Source: Psychrobacter sp. FDAARGOS_221
GTDB taxonomy: Bacteria > Pseudomonadota > Gammaproteobacteria > Pseudomonadales > Moraxellaceae
NCBI RefSeq assembly: GCF_002313155.2
Contig: NZ_NWFK02000001.1
Location: 992,001 to 1,056,000, forward strand
DNA length: 64,000 nucleotides
Direction: 5' to 3'
Shown here piece by piece: positions 1 through 10,400 of the stretch. The first letter of the stretch is position 1. Every line of letters begins with the position of its first letter. Under the pieces are notes generated by a model. The model worked only from the letters and a program-made list of their open reading frames with translations, was not told the origin of the DNA and made no database searches. Position numbers and translations under genes: made by a program.

Positions 1-695
1 CGACCACTCATAGGTACCGAGTTACCAGTGCGATGCACCACTATCACGCGCTCGATACATTGAGTACCGTCCACATCTAGGGCACGGTCAACATTGGCTT
101 TAAGCTGGCTGTATTTGCCGCCACGTACGCCCTCATCGGCAGTAATAATTAGCTTGGCTTGGCTGTCAACAATACGACTGGCTAAGCTGTCTGCTGAGAA
201 GCCGCCAAATACCACGGTATGAATCGCACCAATACGGGCACATGCCAGCATTGAGATGACGGCTTCTGGCACCATTGGTAGATATAAAACCACACGATCG
301 CCTTTGCCAACGCCCATTTTGCGCATGGCGTTACCTAAGCGACATACTTCTGAGTGCAGCTCTTTAAAAGAAATAATTTTGTGTAGTGAAGGGTGATCAC
401 CCTCCCAGATAATGGCGGGTTTATAAGGATTGTCTTTAAGATGACGATCAAGGCAGTTTACTGAGACATTGAGCTCACCGTCTTCAAACCACTTAATTTT
501 GAAATCATCTAAATCATAATTGACGTTTTTGATCTTAGTCGGTTTTTTAATCCAATCAATCAGTTCAGCGCGCTCTGCCCAAAACGCTTCATTGTCTTCG
601 TGTGAATTGATAGATTGTTGATAAGTTTTTGCATACTGCTCAGCATTGGTATTAGCTTGATCAGCAAACTCACGACTAATGGGGTATTGTTTCAT
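1..695 (-). CDS. acs: Acetyl-coenzyme A synthetase, N-terminal part (cut by window edge)
   Basis: Acs activates acetate to acetyl-CoA through acetyl-AMP in the cytoplasm. The reverse-strand reading from the ATG at 695 gives about 231 codons beginning [13 protein letters not shown] and running off the left edge, against about 650 for the family. The acetyl-CoA synthetase N-terminal domain is followed by the start of the AMP-binding domain, with the family-typical stretches [51 protein letters not shown] and [16 protein letters not shown] lies just before the ATG as a ribosome binding site. The catalytic core and the C-terminal lysine acetylation site are outside the window. The gene is divergent from the flavoprotein at 1032. 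Identity is confident. Confidence 0.93.
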   Translation of the reverse strand, partial: MKQYPISREFADQANTNAEQYAKTYQQSINSHEDNEAFWAERAELIDWIKKPTKIKNVNYDLDDFKIKWFEDGELNVSVNCLDRHLKDNPYKPAIIWEGDHPSLHKIISFKELHSEVCRLGNAMRKMGVGKGDRVVLYLPMVPEAVISMLACARIGAIHTVVFGGFSADSLASRIVDSQAKLIITADEGVRGGKYSQLKANVDRALDVDGTQCIERVIVVHRTGNSVPMSG

Positions 696-1031
696 AACAT
701 AAAGTCCTTTTTATGATAATTGTCCTGAAAATCAGGTGTTCCTTAACAGCAACTTTAATTAATCAGTGGTATCATTGACCGCTGGTAATTAAAGCAAAAA
801 AATAATAAATGGCTATCGCGTACAGAGTATATCCTTACCCTAATACGTTCTATTGCGTCATTTAATTTTGCTTTTATCTATAATTTAGATAGCCCAGTAC
901 TATTTGTACTAAATTTTGATACAGTTGTAAACTGTTGTTTTGTCTAAAACTATAGTAAATATCTCGCAAATACCTTTTGAAAAACACTAAAAGACTGACG
1001 GCAACACAACCTCCATACCTTTCAACTACCC
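696..1031. other. Intergenic region between acs and the flavoprotein gene
   Basis: This 336-bp divergent gap must hold the acs promoter. On the minus strand TTGCTT followed 17 nt later by TGATAC (about 768-797) is a weak candidate. The stretch is AT-rich, with no convincing small gene and no strong hairpin. Confidence 0.4.
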
Positions 1032-2342
1032 ATGACAAAAGCCAACGTAATGACCCATAAGCATCCGACATCGCAAAACGCATCATCAAAATCTGCAACC
1101 CCTGCATCACGTTCTAACCCTAGCAAACCATCAAGCCGAACTGTGGTAGACGTGCTTATTATTGGTGCGGGTGCCTCTGGATTGTATTGCGCCATCACGG
1201 CTGGACAACGTGGTCGCTCAGTATTGGTCATCGATCATGCCAACAAAGCAGGTAAAAAAATCCTGATGTCTGGCGGTGGTCGCTGTAACTTTACCAATTA
1301 TGTGGTCGAGCCAGAAAACTTTATTGGCCAAAACCGCCACTTTTGTAAATCTGCCCTAACACGTTATAGCCCTTGGGAGTTTATTGGTTTAGTTGAAAAG
1401 CATGGCATTGCTTATGAAGAGCGCGATCATGGCAAGTTATTCTGTGTCGGTTCTTCAAAAGAGATTTTAAATTTACTGTTAGATGAATGCCGTGATGTTG
1501 GCGCACGCATACAACTAAAGACGTCAGTTACCAATATTCAGCCAACTGTTGATGATAATGAACAATCAAACGGCTTTGTGGTAAATACCTCAGAAGGTGT
1601 CATCCAATGCGCCTCGTTAGTGATTGCCACAGGCGGTCTGTCTATTCCAACTATGGGTGCGACTGGCTTTGGCTACGAGGTTGCTGAACAGTTTGGCCAT
1701 AATATTTATCCAACCACGGCGGGCCTAGTGCCCTTTACTTTTACTGATAAAACCGGCGAGATGATTGCGTCGTTGGCTGGTATCAGCTTGGATGTGGTCG
1801 CCTTCAATGAGCGCATTGCCTTTCCGCGCCCGATGTTATTTACCCACAGAGGCTTGTCTGGTCCTGCGATGTTACAGCTATCTAATTACTGGGAGGTTGG
1901 CGAAAATATTCATATCAACTTGATACCCAATGTCGATGTCACCGGCTTACTGATGAGCGCCAAAGCAGAACATCCAAAACAAAAAGTACGCAGCGTGCTA
2001 GCCGAATACTTACCCAAAAAACTGCTATTGGCATTACAAGACATGCACTGGACAACCTACAAAGATATGGAACTGGCGAACATCAAAGATGAGGTGCTAG
2101 AAAGCATTGGAGATCGCATCAACAACTGGACACTAAAACCTTCTGGCACTGAGGGCTATCGTACAGCAGAGGTGACTCGTGGCGGTGTGGCAACGGATGA
2201 GGTCTCGTCCAAGACTTTGGAGAGTCAATTGCAGCCGAATTTGTATTTTATTGGTGAAGTGCTTGATGTGACCGGTTGGCTTGGCGGTTATAACTTTCAA
2301 TGGGCATGGGCCAGCGGCAAGGCATGTGGTGAGGTCGTTTAG
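1032..2342 (+). CDS. YhiN/HI0933/BaiN-family NAD(P)/FAD-dependent oxidoreductase
   Basis: A 436-residue flavoprotein of the HI0933-like family. The dinucleotide-binding motif GAGASG sits at residues 45-50, followed by the family signature GKKILMSGGGRCNFTN around 73-88 and the C-terminal GEVLDVTGWLGGYN, which closes the FAD site. Members are cytoplasmic; the physiological substrate is unknown for most. The first about 40 residues, before VVDVLIIGAG, are Ser/Pro/Thr-rich and not part of the fold. No Shine-Dalgarno is evident before the ATG at 1032 or the in-frame ATG at 1050, so the start is uncertain. The gene stands alone, with the acquired restriction-modification pair immediately downstream. 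Confidence 0.85.
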   Translation: MTKANVMTHKHPTSQNASSKSATPASRSNPSKPSSRTVVDVLIIGAGASGLYCAITAGQRGRSVLVIDHANKAGKKILMSGGGRCNFTNYVVEPENFIGQNRHFCKSALTRYSPWEFIGLVEKHGIAYEERDHGKLFCVGSSKEILNLLLDECRDVGARIQLKTSVTNIQPTVDDNEQSNGFVVNTSEGVIQCASLVIATGGLSIPTMGATGFGYEVAEQFGHNIYPTTAGLVPFTFTDKTGEMIASLAGISLDVVAFNERIAFPRPMLFTHRGLSGPAMLQLSNYWEVGENIHINLIPNVDVTGLLMSAKAEHPKQKVRSVLAEYLPKKLLLALQDMHWTTYKDMELANIKDEVLESIGDRINNWTLKPSGTEGYRTAEVTRGGVATDEVSSKTLESQLQPNLYFIGEVLDVTGWLGGYNFQWAWASGKACGEVV

Positions 2343-2584
2343 TACAATATATACTTTTCTGTACCTGCTTATTTAAATCTAGTTATAGCCAAGTTATAGT
2401 AAAAAAATATAGCCATTACTTGTAAGGGTTATTAGAAACAATATCCTACTCATTATGTAATTGGATAAATAAATATGATATTGTTTATTTCTTTGTCTGA
2501 TATTCTCTATAAAAAAATTATAAACATATCTATTAAAGTACTATTATTTATTTTCAGTGACTATACTTAAGATACGGAGAAGTA

Positions 2585-3397
2585 ATGAAAGTTGAAAGCC
2601 TTAAAAAACCTGAACTTATTGAATATTGTGAAAGCCTAGGGATACAAACTAAAGAGAAAATAAATGGAAGACAAAAAACCCGTTCAGCAAATGATTTAAT
2701 ACAAGCCGTTTATAAATATAGACGTGAAGAAATTGACGTAGCTAGAGAAAATGGTACGTGCCTTCAGCTTCTGGAAAAACAAATTGAAGCTATAGCTGAT
2801 AAATATGCTGCTAATCTCGATGAAAAGATATCTACAAGAAAGATAGAAATGAAGCAGGATGATAACTCACATTATCTAATTTATAGAGTGCTAGGAGTTT
2901 CACAAGAAGATGGTCAGTTAATTGATATATACCAAAATACAGGTCGTTTTCTCTATAAATATGCTGGATCCTTTCTAGAAGAGGTAGCCTCTCTATGCTT
3001 GTTTTATGCTAATAGCGAAGGAGGACGAAAATTGGTAGATAATAACTTAGGGGAAAAACCTAAGACATTTGAGATAGACTTTTTAAATGGCAATGACGCT
3101 ATAGAAATAAAATGGAGAGATGCTACGACTGATGGGGACCATATAACCAAGGAACATACTAGAGTAAAAGTCATAGAGTCCTATGGTTATAAGCCTATAA
3201 GAGTCATGTTCTACTATCCGCAAAGAGCTCAATCTATCAGAATACAAAATACACTTAAAACTATATATACGGGGGTTGGTGGCGAGTATCATGCAGGGGA
3301 TGATGCTTGGAGCTATATTAAAGAGGTAAGTGGCTACGACTTGAAATCGATACTTATGAAAATTGCTGAAAAAAGGGATCAAAAAGAATTAGTATGA
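2585..3397 (+). CDS. Type II restriction endonuclease, PD-(D/E)XK type
   Basis: A 270-residue protein encoded directly before, and overlapping by ATGA with, a DNA methyltransferase, which is the usual arrangement of a restriction-modification pair. Residues 162-177 read FEIDFLNGNDAIEIKW: D165 followed by E174-x-K176 fits the PD-(D/E)XK nuclease core. The N-terminal about 100 residues look helical and could contact DNA. GGAGAA sits 5 nt before the ATG. Base use is clearly more AT-rich than the flanking amidase and flavoprotein, suggesting acquisition. From memory it resembles ApaLI-type enzymes, but that is unverified and the recognition site cannot be read from sequence. Role as restriction enzyme is likely; specificity is unknown. 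Confidence 0.75.
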   Translation: MKVESLKKPELIEYCESLGIQTKEKINGRQKTRSANDLIQAVYKYRREEIDVARENGTCLQLLEKQIEAIADKYAANLDEKISTRKIEMKQDDNSHYLIYRVLGVSQEDGQLIDIYQNTGRFLYKYAGSFLEEVASLCLFYANSEGGRKLVDNNLGEKPKTFEIDFLNGNDAIEIKWRDATTDGDHITKEHTRVKVIESYGYKPIRVMFYYPQRAQSIRIQNTLKTIYTGVGGEYHAGDDAWSYIKEVSGYDLKSILMKIAEKRDQKELV

Positions 3398-4578
3398 TAA
3401 ATAGTATATTGCACGGTGATTGTTTCGAAGTTATGAAGAGTCTAGATGAAGAGTCTGTTGATTTAATTTATCTCGACCCACCTTTTTTTACTGAGAAAAC
3501 TCATACTTTGAAAAATCGTGATGGTAGCAAAGAGTTTAGTTTTGATGATACTTGGGGAGATAGTGCTAATTACGCTCGTTTTTTGAAAGATAGAATAGAG
3601 ATTATGCATAGCCTATTAAAAGATACCGGCTCAATATTTGTTCACTGTGATAAAAGTGGAGAACATATTGTTCGAGCTGTTTTGGATAGCGTATTTGGAA
3701 GTAATAACTTTCAATCAGAAATAATATGGTCATACAAAAGATGGTCAAATGCAAAAAAGGGACTTTTACCTGCTCATCAAAATATTTATTTTTACTCAAA
3801 GTCTAAAAACTTTAAGTTTAATCGTATATTCAAAGCTTATTCTGAGACTACGAACGTGGATCAAATACTTCAAAAAAGAACAAGGAATGAGAAGAATAAA
3901 ACCGTTTACGCTAAAGATAGCTTTGGGAATATTCAGTATGGCGAGAAGAAAAAAGGTGTCCCCTTAAGTGACGTTTGGGAAATTCCTTATCTTAACCCTA
4001 AAGCAAAAGAAAGAGTAGGTTACCCTACACAGAAACCTATCTTGTTACTAGAACAAATTATTGAGCTCGTCACTGATGCAGGGGATTTAGTATTAGACCC
4101 TTTCTGTGGGAGTGGTACCACTTGCGTTGCTTCTAAACTCACCAATAGGAACTACTTGGGTATTGATCAATCAGAGTCTGCTGTTGAGTTAAGTCGAGAA
4201 CGATTAAAAAAACCTATTAAAACAGAATCTAACCTGCTAAAAAAAGGGCGAAAATCTTATTTGAATGTAGATAGCAATGCTCTGAATCTTTTGCAAGGAG
4301 TTGAATTCAATCCTGTTCAGAGAAACAAAGGAATTGATGCAATTCTTGTAGAGCAATTTGAAGGAACCCCTGTTTTAGTTCGCATTCAAAAACCTAATGA
4401 ACCTTTAGCAGATGCAATAAGTTTACTTAAAAAGGCTATGGAAACTAAAGGCTCTAAAAAATCTATTTTAATACAAACTGAGAAGGAAGGTTTAGGATTA
4501 GGTTTAATTGACTCTATAGATGGTATTGAAATAATAGAAACGCTGTCTATACAAATAGATAAAAAGTTAACGACGTAA
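3394..4578 (+). CDS. Site-specific DNA methyltransferase, beta class (N6-adenine or N4-cytosine)
   Basis: This 394-residue AdoMet-dependent methyltransferase protects DNA from the overlapping endonuclease. The catalytic motif IV DPPF is near the N terminus (residues 28-31), and the AdoMet motif LDPFCGSGT comes later (about 233-242), preceded by YPTQKP. That order defines the beta class, which methylates exocyclic amino groups, so N6-adenine or N4-cytosine and not C5-cytosine. After about residue 260 there is a C-terminal extension of about 130 residues (with NKGIDAILVEQ and LIQTEKEGLGLG) not needed for catalysis and of unknown role, perhaps target recognition or interaction with the nuclease. 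The start ATG overlaps the endonuclease stop by 4 nt, implying translational coupling. AT-rich like its partner. Confidence 0.88.
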   Translation: MINSILHGDCFEVMKSLDEESVDLIYLDPPFFTEKTHTLKNRDGSKEFSFDDTWGDSANYARFLKDRIEIMHSLLKDTGSIFVHCDKSGEHIVRAVLDSVFGSNNFQSEIIWSYKRWSNAKKGLLPAHQNIYFYSKSKNFKFNRIFKAYSETTNVDQILQKRTRNEKNKTVYAKDSFGNIQYGEKKKGVPLSDVWEIPYLNPKAKERVGYPTQKPILLLEQIIELVTDAGDLVLDPFCGSGTTCVASKLTNRNYLGIDQSESAVELSRERLKKPIKTESNLLKKGRKSYLNVDSNALNLLQGVEFNPVQRNKGIDAILVEQFEGTPVLVRIQKPNEPLADAISLLKKAMETKGSKKSILIQTEKEGLGLGLIDSIDGIEIIETLSIQIDKKLTT

Positions 4579-4603
4579 TTAACTCATCTATTACTCTAAA
4601 AAT

Positions 4604-4636
4604 AATGCCATTCAACTGAATTCTTTGAATGGCATT
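4604..4636. terminator. Hairpin terminator between methyltransferase and amidase
   Basis: AATGCCATTC (4604-4613) pairs perfectly with GAATGGCATT (4627-4636). On the minus strand it is followed by ATTTTTAG, so it best serves the amidase gene; it may also stop the converging restriction-modification transcript. Confidence 0.75.
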
Positions 4637-4730
4637 AAAATACCAATTAAATGGATAAGCTAGCTATATTATTTTTTATCATTCATAAAAACTATTTGAT
4701 ACACAAATTTGACTATACTAAATTGCGGGC

Positions 4731-6227
4731 TTAAATCGCTGGCTCCGTAAAGAAGCCCGCACGCTCAATGTCTGCCGCTAAACTAAACAATCTTGCCTCG
4801 TCATTCATCTGCCCAATCACTTGCATGCCAATGGGTAGCCCCTTGCTACTCATTCCCATGGGCAAAGACATACAAGGCAGGCCAGTGACATTACCCAAAG
4901 TGGTAAATGCCATTTTACTGAGCACAGGTGCACTGAGCTTTTCGACTAGGCTTGAGTTATATATCCACTTACCGATATTGACCCCACGCTCAATGACATC
5001 AGTGACGCTAAGCAGTAGCTCATCAATACGGCTAGGCGGCAACACACCATGCTTCACCGCTGCAGTTGGCACTGTCGGGCAGACAATCATGTCGTACTGC
5101 TCAAGAATTAGCCCGGTTTGATACTGCACATCGTGCCAGCCTTGCTTGGCTTTAAGTAAATCAAGCACACTTAATGAACGCCCTATCAGCGCCATATTAC
5201 GGGTTTGTGGCTCTAAATTTGCTACCTGCTGTGCACCATGACGCTGCATTAAATCATCAACAAAAAAGGCAGTATGCGCACACACCACGGTGAAAAAGTC
5301 ACGCCATAAGGTATCCAAATCAATCTGTGGCTGCGCATAATCTAGTTCATGCCCCATGTCTTCAAGCTGCTGACACGTCTTGTCTAACACAGCTAATACT
5401 TCCTTATCGACAACCGTGCCAGGAAATAAAGGCTCACGCATAATCGCAATCTTTAACGGTTGACTGGGCTGCTCAGTGGCTTGTAAAAAGCGTGAGCCGG
5501 TCATTGACTCAGAGTCCACCACAAAAGCAGATCCTACTTCTCGACCTGCGGTGGCATCGAGCATCGCTGCACTGTCACGCACACTGCGGGTAATCACATG
5601 ATCGACTACCGCGCCTTCCCAGCCTTCAGCATATAGTGGACCACTTGGGTTGCGGCCACGGCTTGGCTTAAAGCCAAACACCCCACACCACGCTGCTGGG
5701 AAGCGAATAGAACCGCCTCCATCACCAGCGCCGGCCATCGGTACAATGCCTGCACTGACCGCTGCTGCACTGCCCCCTGATGAGCCGCCTGTGCTATAGC
5801 CTTTTTTAAACGGATTATGCGATGGACCAAAGGACTTAGGCTCAGTGGTAATAATTAATCCAAACTCTGGTGTGTTGGTTTTGCCAAAAGTATTCACCCC
5901 AGTGGCGCGCATCCGTTTGACCAGCTCACTGTCATGCTCTGGCACAATATTGACGCTGCGGCTGCCCATTCTTATCGTCTCACCGGCAAACAAGAAGTTT
6001 AAATCTTTTAGTAAATAAGGTACCCCACTAAAAATACCTTCTGGCAGACCACTTTGGGCGGCGGCAAAAGCACGCTCATCAAAGCGGTGGATAATGGCAT
6101 TAAGTTTGGGATTGTGTTTGTTGGCTTGAAACACAGCAGCTTCTAATGCTTGCTTAGCACTAATCTCACCAGATTTAATAAGTTGCGCCAATCCGATGGC
6201 ATCATATTGGGGGTATTCTTTGAACAT
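4731..6227 (-). CDS. Amidase (amidase signature family)
   Basis: A 498-residue cytoplasmic amidase-signature hydrolase that cleaves carboxamides by a Ser-cisSer-Lys triad. K74 (YLLKDLN), the GGSSGGS motif at 147-153 and the nucleophile S173 in [11 protein letters not shown] are all present. Full length for the family. AGAGGA is 5 nt before the ATG. There are no gatC/gatB genes nearby and the sequence is longer and different in context from GatA, so it is called a general amidase; the substrate cannot be predicted. It is monocistronic, with hairpins on both sides. Confidence 0.85.
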   Translation of the reverse strand: MFKEYPQYDAIGLAQLIKSGEISAKQALEAAVFQANKHNPKLNAIIHRFDERAFAAAQSGLPEGIFSGVPYLLKDLNFLFAGETIRMGSRSVNIVPEHDSELVKRMRATGVNTFGKTNTPEFGLIITTEPKSFGPSHNPFKKGYSTGGSSGGSAAAVSAGIVPMAGAGDGGGSIRFPAAWCGVFGFKPSRGRNPSGPLYAEGWEGAVVDHVITRSVRDSAAMLDATAGREVGSAFVVDSESMTGSRFLQATEQPSQPLKIAIMREPLFPGTVVDKEVLAVLDKTCQQLEDMGHELDYAQPQIDLDTLWRDFFTVVCAHTAFFVDDLMQRHGAQQVANLEPQTRNMALIGRSLSVLDLLKAKQGWHDVQYQTGLILEQYDMIVCPTVPTAAVKHGVLPPSRIDELLLSVTDVIERGVNIGKWIYNSSLVEKLSAPVLSKMAFTTLGNVTGLPCMSLPMGMSSKGLPIGMQVIGQMNDEARLFSLAADIERAGFFTEPAI

Positions 6228-6300
6228 AGCGTCCTCTGCTTGAATAATAATTTATAAATATTGATATTAATCCATAGCTTATCCGAATCAGAGACATAAA

Positions 6301-6329
6301 AAAAGCCAAATCTATTCGATTTGGCTTTT
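6301..6329. terminator. Bidirectional hairpin terminator downstream of pirin
   Basis: AAAAGCCAAATC (6301-6312) and GATTTGGCTTTT (6318-6329) form a perfect 12-bp stem with a 5-nt loop and A/T runs at both ends. It follows the pirin stop on the minus strand. Confidence 0.9.
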
Positions 6330-6384
6330 TATTAAACAATACTAGACTGTACTTAAAACCAGTTACTGACTAGTTATTGACTAA

Positions 6385-7095
6385 CTACTGAATAGGTACT
6401 TCCATTAGCAATACTCTTGAGTCTTCTAATGCCTCCACATCAAACTCAGTCACATCGATAATGCCCATACCATCACGTCTTTCTAGTACTTCGTCACCAA
6501 TTTTAACTTTACCTTCAATAACAAAGGCATACACACCGTGGAATGTACCATTTAGTTTGTAATGAGCACTCACACCTTTGTCTAGGTTACCCATGTTAAA
6601 CCAAGCATCTTGGTGAATCCATACGCCCGCATCATCTGGGTTTGGAGACAAGATTTGACCAAATTCGTTTGGCTTTAACATGTCAGCAATTTTTAACTGC
6701 TGATAACGTGGCTCAACACCTTGTTTGTTTGGAATGACCCAAATTTGGAAGAATTTAACTGGCTCATCAGCATTACCATTCATCTCACTGTGCGCAATAC
6801 CAGTACCTGCTGACATCACCTGAATTTCGCCACTTTCGATAATACCGTTAGTGCCGATGGTGTCTTTATGCGCCAATCTACCTGAAGTGGGAATTGAGAT
6901 AATTTCCATGTCACGGTGAGGGTGTGTACCGAAACCTTTACCGCCTTCTACATGGTCATCGTTGATAACACGTAATGCGCCAAAGCCCATGCGTGAAGGA
7001 TCATAGTAGTTCGCAAAGCTAAAAGTGTGTTTGCTTTTTAGCCAACCATGGTTTGCATCGCCGCGAGTATCTGCTCTGTGAATAATGGTTCTCAT
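6385..7095 (-). CDS. Pirin family protein (bicupin)
   Basis: A 236-residue bicupin. The metal ligands of pirins are present as H58 and H60 (GTHPHRD) and H102/E104 (AHSEMN). Bacterial pirins bind Fe or similar metals; some have quercetin 2,3-dioxygenase activity and others bind metabolic enzymes, so the exact role here is open. AAGGAAT precedes the ATG by about 6 nt. Single gene with a downstream hairpin. Length is normal for short bacterial pirins. Confidence 0.9.
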   Translation of the reverse strand: MRTIIHRADTRGDANHGWLKSKHTFSFANYYDPSRMGFGALRVINDDHVEGGKGFGTHPHRDMEIISIPTSGRLAHKDTIGTNGIIESGEIQVMSAGTGIAHSEMNGNADEPVKFFQIWVIPNKQGVEPRYQQLKIADMLKPNEFGQILSPNPDDAGVWIHQDAWFNMGNLDKGVSAHYKLNGTFHGVYAFVIEGKVKIGDEVLERRDGMGIIDVTEFDVEALEDSRVLLMEVPIQ

Positions 7096-7438
7096 AGTGA
7101 TTCCTTATTATTTTTAATCTGTTTTGTATTTAACGAGGGCTATTATATCATGTAATTTAACTTAATCTATATACCCGATTGTTAACTTAGGTTTAAATGT
7201 GTAACTAATCTCAGTTTAGCTAAACTAACCCTTTAGTGTCCCTCAGAAATAGCAATCGAGCGACATAAACCATGCCTAATTGACCTAAAGCCGAGCATAA
7301 AAGGGCTTCAATAAGTCTGCCTTTGAAATAAGCCATTAAATAAAGAGTTAAAACACGAGAGACCGCAAACCTCAAAATATAACTATGAAAACTAAAAAAC
7401 TATTTAGTCTAAAAAAGGCTAAAAACAGATTAATACAA
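7096..7438. other. Intergenic region between pirin and ftsK
   Basis: This 343-bp gap holds a perfect 14-bp palindrome AGTTTAGCTAAACT (7213-7226) that could be an operator for pirin. No small gene or convincing ftsK terminator is seen. Confidence 0.35.
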
Positions 7439-10400
7439 TTACATCAGCAGCTCACGCTTACCGCTTTTACCCATAGGACTGACTAGACCAGCCTCTTCCA
7501 TAGAGTCAACAATACGTGCCGCACGGTTATAACCAATACTAAACTTACGCTGAATACTAGAGGCTGATACTTTGCGCGTCTCTAACACAAAGGCGACCGC
7601 TTCATCATATAAGGCATCATCTTCACCAGAGGTATTACCGCCACTGCTGGGACTGGTCAGCTCAAAGTTGCTGGCCATATTATCGATATAATCAGGGGCA
7701 CCACGCTCACGCCAAGCATCACAGACACGGTTAACCTCTTCATCACTCACATAGGCACCATGCACACGATCTGGCTCAATTTGACCTGGGCCTAAGAACA
7801 GCATGTCACCGTTACCGAGCATATCCTCTGCCCCGCCAGCATCCAAGATAGTACGAGAGTCTACTTTCGAGTTAACACGTAGCGCGGCACGTACTGGGAT
7901 ATTGGCCTTAATCAGACCGGTAATCACATCGACTGACGGGCGCTGAGTGGCGAGCATTAAGTGGATACCTGCTGCACGTGATTTTTGTGCCAAACGGGTA
8001 ATCAGCTCTTCAGCCTGCTTACCGACCTGCATAATCATATCGGCAAATTCGTCAGCGACAATCACAATCATCGGCAATGTCTTAAGCTTAGGCGCCTTAT
8101 CAATACTGACACTGTCATTCGGTCGCCACAATGGATCTAAAATAGGACGACCTGCTTTTTCTGCAGCAATCACCTTCTTATTAAACTCGCCAAGCTTACG
8201 TACTTTTAATAAGCTCATCAGCTGATAACGACGTTCCATCTCCGCCACACACCATGACAGGCTGCTAGCCGCTTCATTCATGTCGGTTACTACCGGCGTC
8301 AATAGATGAGGAATATCATTGTAGTTAGCCAACTCCAACTGTTTAGGGTCAATCAAGATTAAGCGCAGTTCAGATGGCTTATATTTGAGCAACATCGATA
8401 ACAACATGGCGTTAACCAATACCGATTTACCCGAACCTGTGGTACCGGCAACCAGCATATGTGGTGCGCGCGCAAGGTCAGTAATAATAGGTTTACCGCC
8501 AATGTCTTTACCCATGGCCATGCTAATTTGCGCTTTTGGATCTTGATAGGCTTCAGTCTTTAATAGCTCGATCAGACGTACCATTTCGCGCTTCTTATTC
8601 GGCACCTCAATACCGATATAAGGCTTACCCGGAATGACTTCGACCACACGCAGCGATGCCATTGACAAAGAGCGCGCTAAGTCACGTGAAATACCCGTCA
8701 CTTTGCTGGCTTTTACCCCAGCAGCAAGGTCCACTTCAAAACGAGTAACCACCGGTCCAGGAATGGCGTTAACCACTTCCGCCTTAACATTAAACTCTTG
8801 CAGCTTAATCTCTAATAGCTCAGATAACTGCTTTAGCTCTTCTTGAGTATAGCTTGGCTTGCGGTCAGGATCGGGCTTATCTAAGATAGAAATCTCAGGA
8901 ATTGGGGTTAAGCTTTCTCGATACTTGGCAGTTTGCATCGCACGACTGCTCGACGCAAAGGCGGCATCGTCATGGATTTCAGGCAGTGCTACTTCATCGT
9001 CACTGTCAGGAACCATATCTTCAATATGATTGCCATCACCCTCTGGTGTGGCAAAGCGTATGGTTGGCGTTACTGGCTGTGACGCTTTCGACTTATCTTC
9101 CGCCTTATGCGGCTCTCTTGGATTCGATGGCGGCGTATTGGTTGGGGTTAAGTCAACAAAGGCTTCCGGCTCTGCTGGTTGCTCCTGATCCGTCGAGACA
9201 TCTTGCTCAGATGCCTGTTGTGCAGAAACTTCTTGTTGTGCCGAAACCTCGTGCGCTTGTTCCTCTTCTGCTGAATCTGAGTTATCTTCGCTTGAGTTAT
9301 CTTCGCTAAAGGCTGGGCTTGTTTCAGCAGTATTCTCATCGGCTAGCATCGACTCCGACTCTGCTGTCAAATCAGCCGTTATGCTGTCATCAATAGACTC
9401 AGTCGTCGGAGCCGTATCAGGTACCGGATCAACCTCTGGTGCTATCTCTATTTCAGTCGACTCAATGGCGGCAGACAGTTCTGAGTTATCTTGTTCGAAC
9501 TCTGTTTGCTCAGCCTGTATTTGTTGAGCCTCAACAGGCGCTGTTTGCGATTGGGTGGTTGAAGGTTGTGATGTTGACGGTTGCCCATCTACTGGGTTCT
9601 CAGCTTGCGTCGGCTGTGACTGTGACCCGTTACCATCATCAAGTAACTCATCAATAACATCTGGATCATTCCAAGCAAAGCTAGGCTCTTGCTTAACTGT
9701 CGGTTGCGATTCAGCGGCGGCTTCTTGTTTTGCTTTAAGCTCACGTTGGGCTTGTGCTTCTTGCTTTTTTTGCTCGCGTAAATTCATGATGCTTTCAGTC
9801 AGACCTGAGCTCACCAAAAATTCATCAAGTGCATTGTTCCAAGCCGGATCTTGTGCCTGTTCAGCTTCTTGCTGCGCCTGCTGCTCGTCCAAATTTAGCT
9901 TAAGCTGTTGATACATTGGCTGCTCAGCTTCAGGATCTCCTAGCTGATAGCCATCTTCATCACTGTCTTCAGAATCAGAGTCGTGTTCAGTATCCACCTG
10001 CGCGTCCTCTTCTGACTGCTCATCGGCGTGAGCCTGCTTATCACGCACACCATTACCCAGCCAAGATAGACTAAATAACGACTTGAGTACCTGACGCCAA
10101 TGGATATCAAAAGAAAAAGTAGCGGTTAATAACACAAACAGCAATAAGAAAGCGGCTGTGCCATAGATGGTCAATAGGCCTGTTAATCGAGTGGCGATTT
10201 CAGCGCCTAAAATACCGCCTACCCGAGCACTACTGACCTCGGAGATACTTAATAGTTGTGGAATGATAGCCACTAAGGCACAGCTTGATAGCAATAAAAA
10301 CACATAGCCAATCACACGCAATGGACCAATGGCTTGATTGCGCTGCCACCAAATACATAACGCTTCATAAGCTAGGAATACGATGAGCCACCACGCTGAC

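Noticed and set aside
7213..7226. Perfect palindrome AGTTTAGCTAAACT as a strong regulatory finding
   Set aside because: A single 14-bp AT-rich palindrome in a gene gap is likely enough by chance; kept only as a note in the gap entry.
8902..9911. Several plus-strand frames inside ftsK
   Set aside because: They are antisense to the acidic linker of FtsK, whose repetitive codons keep other frames open.
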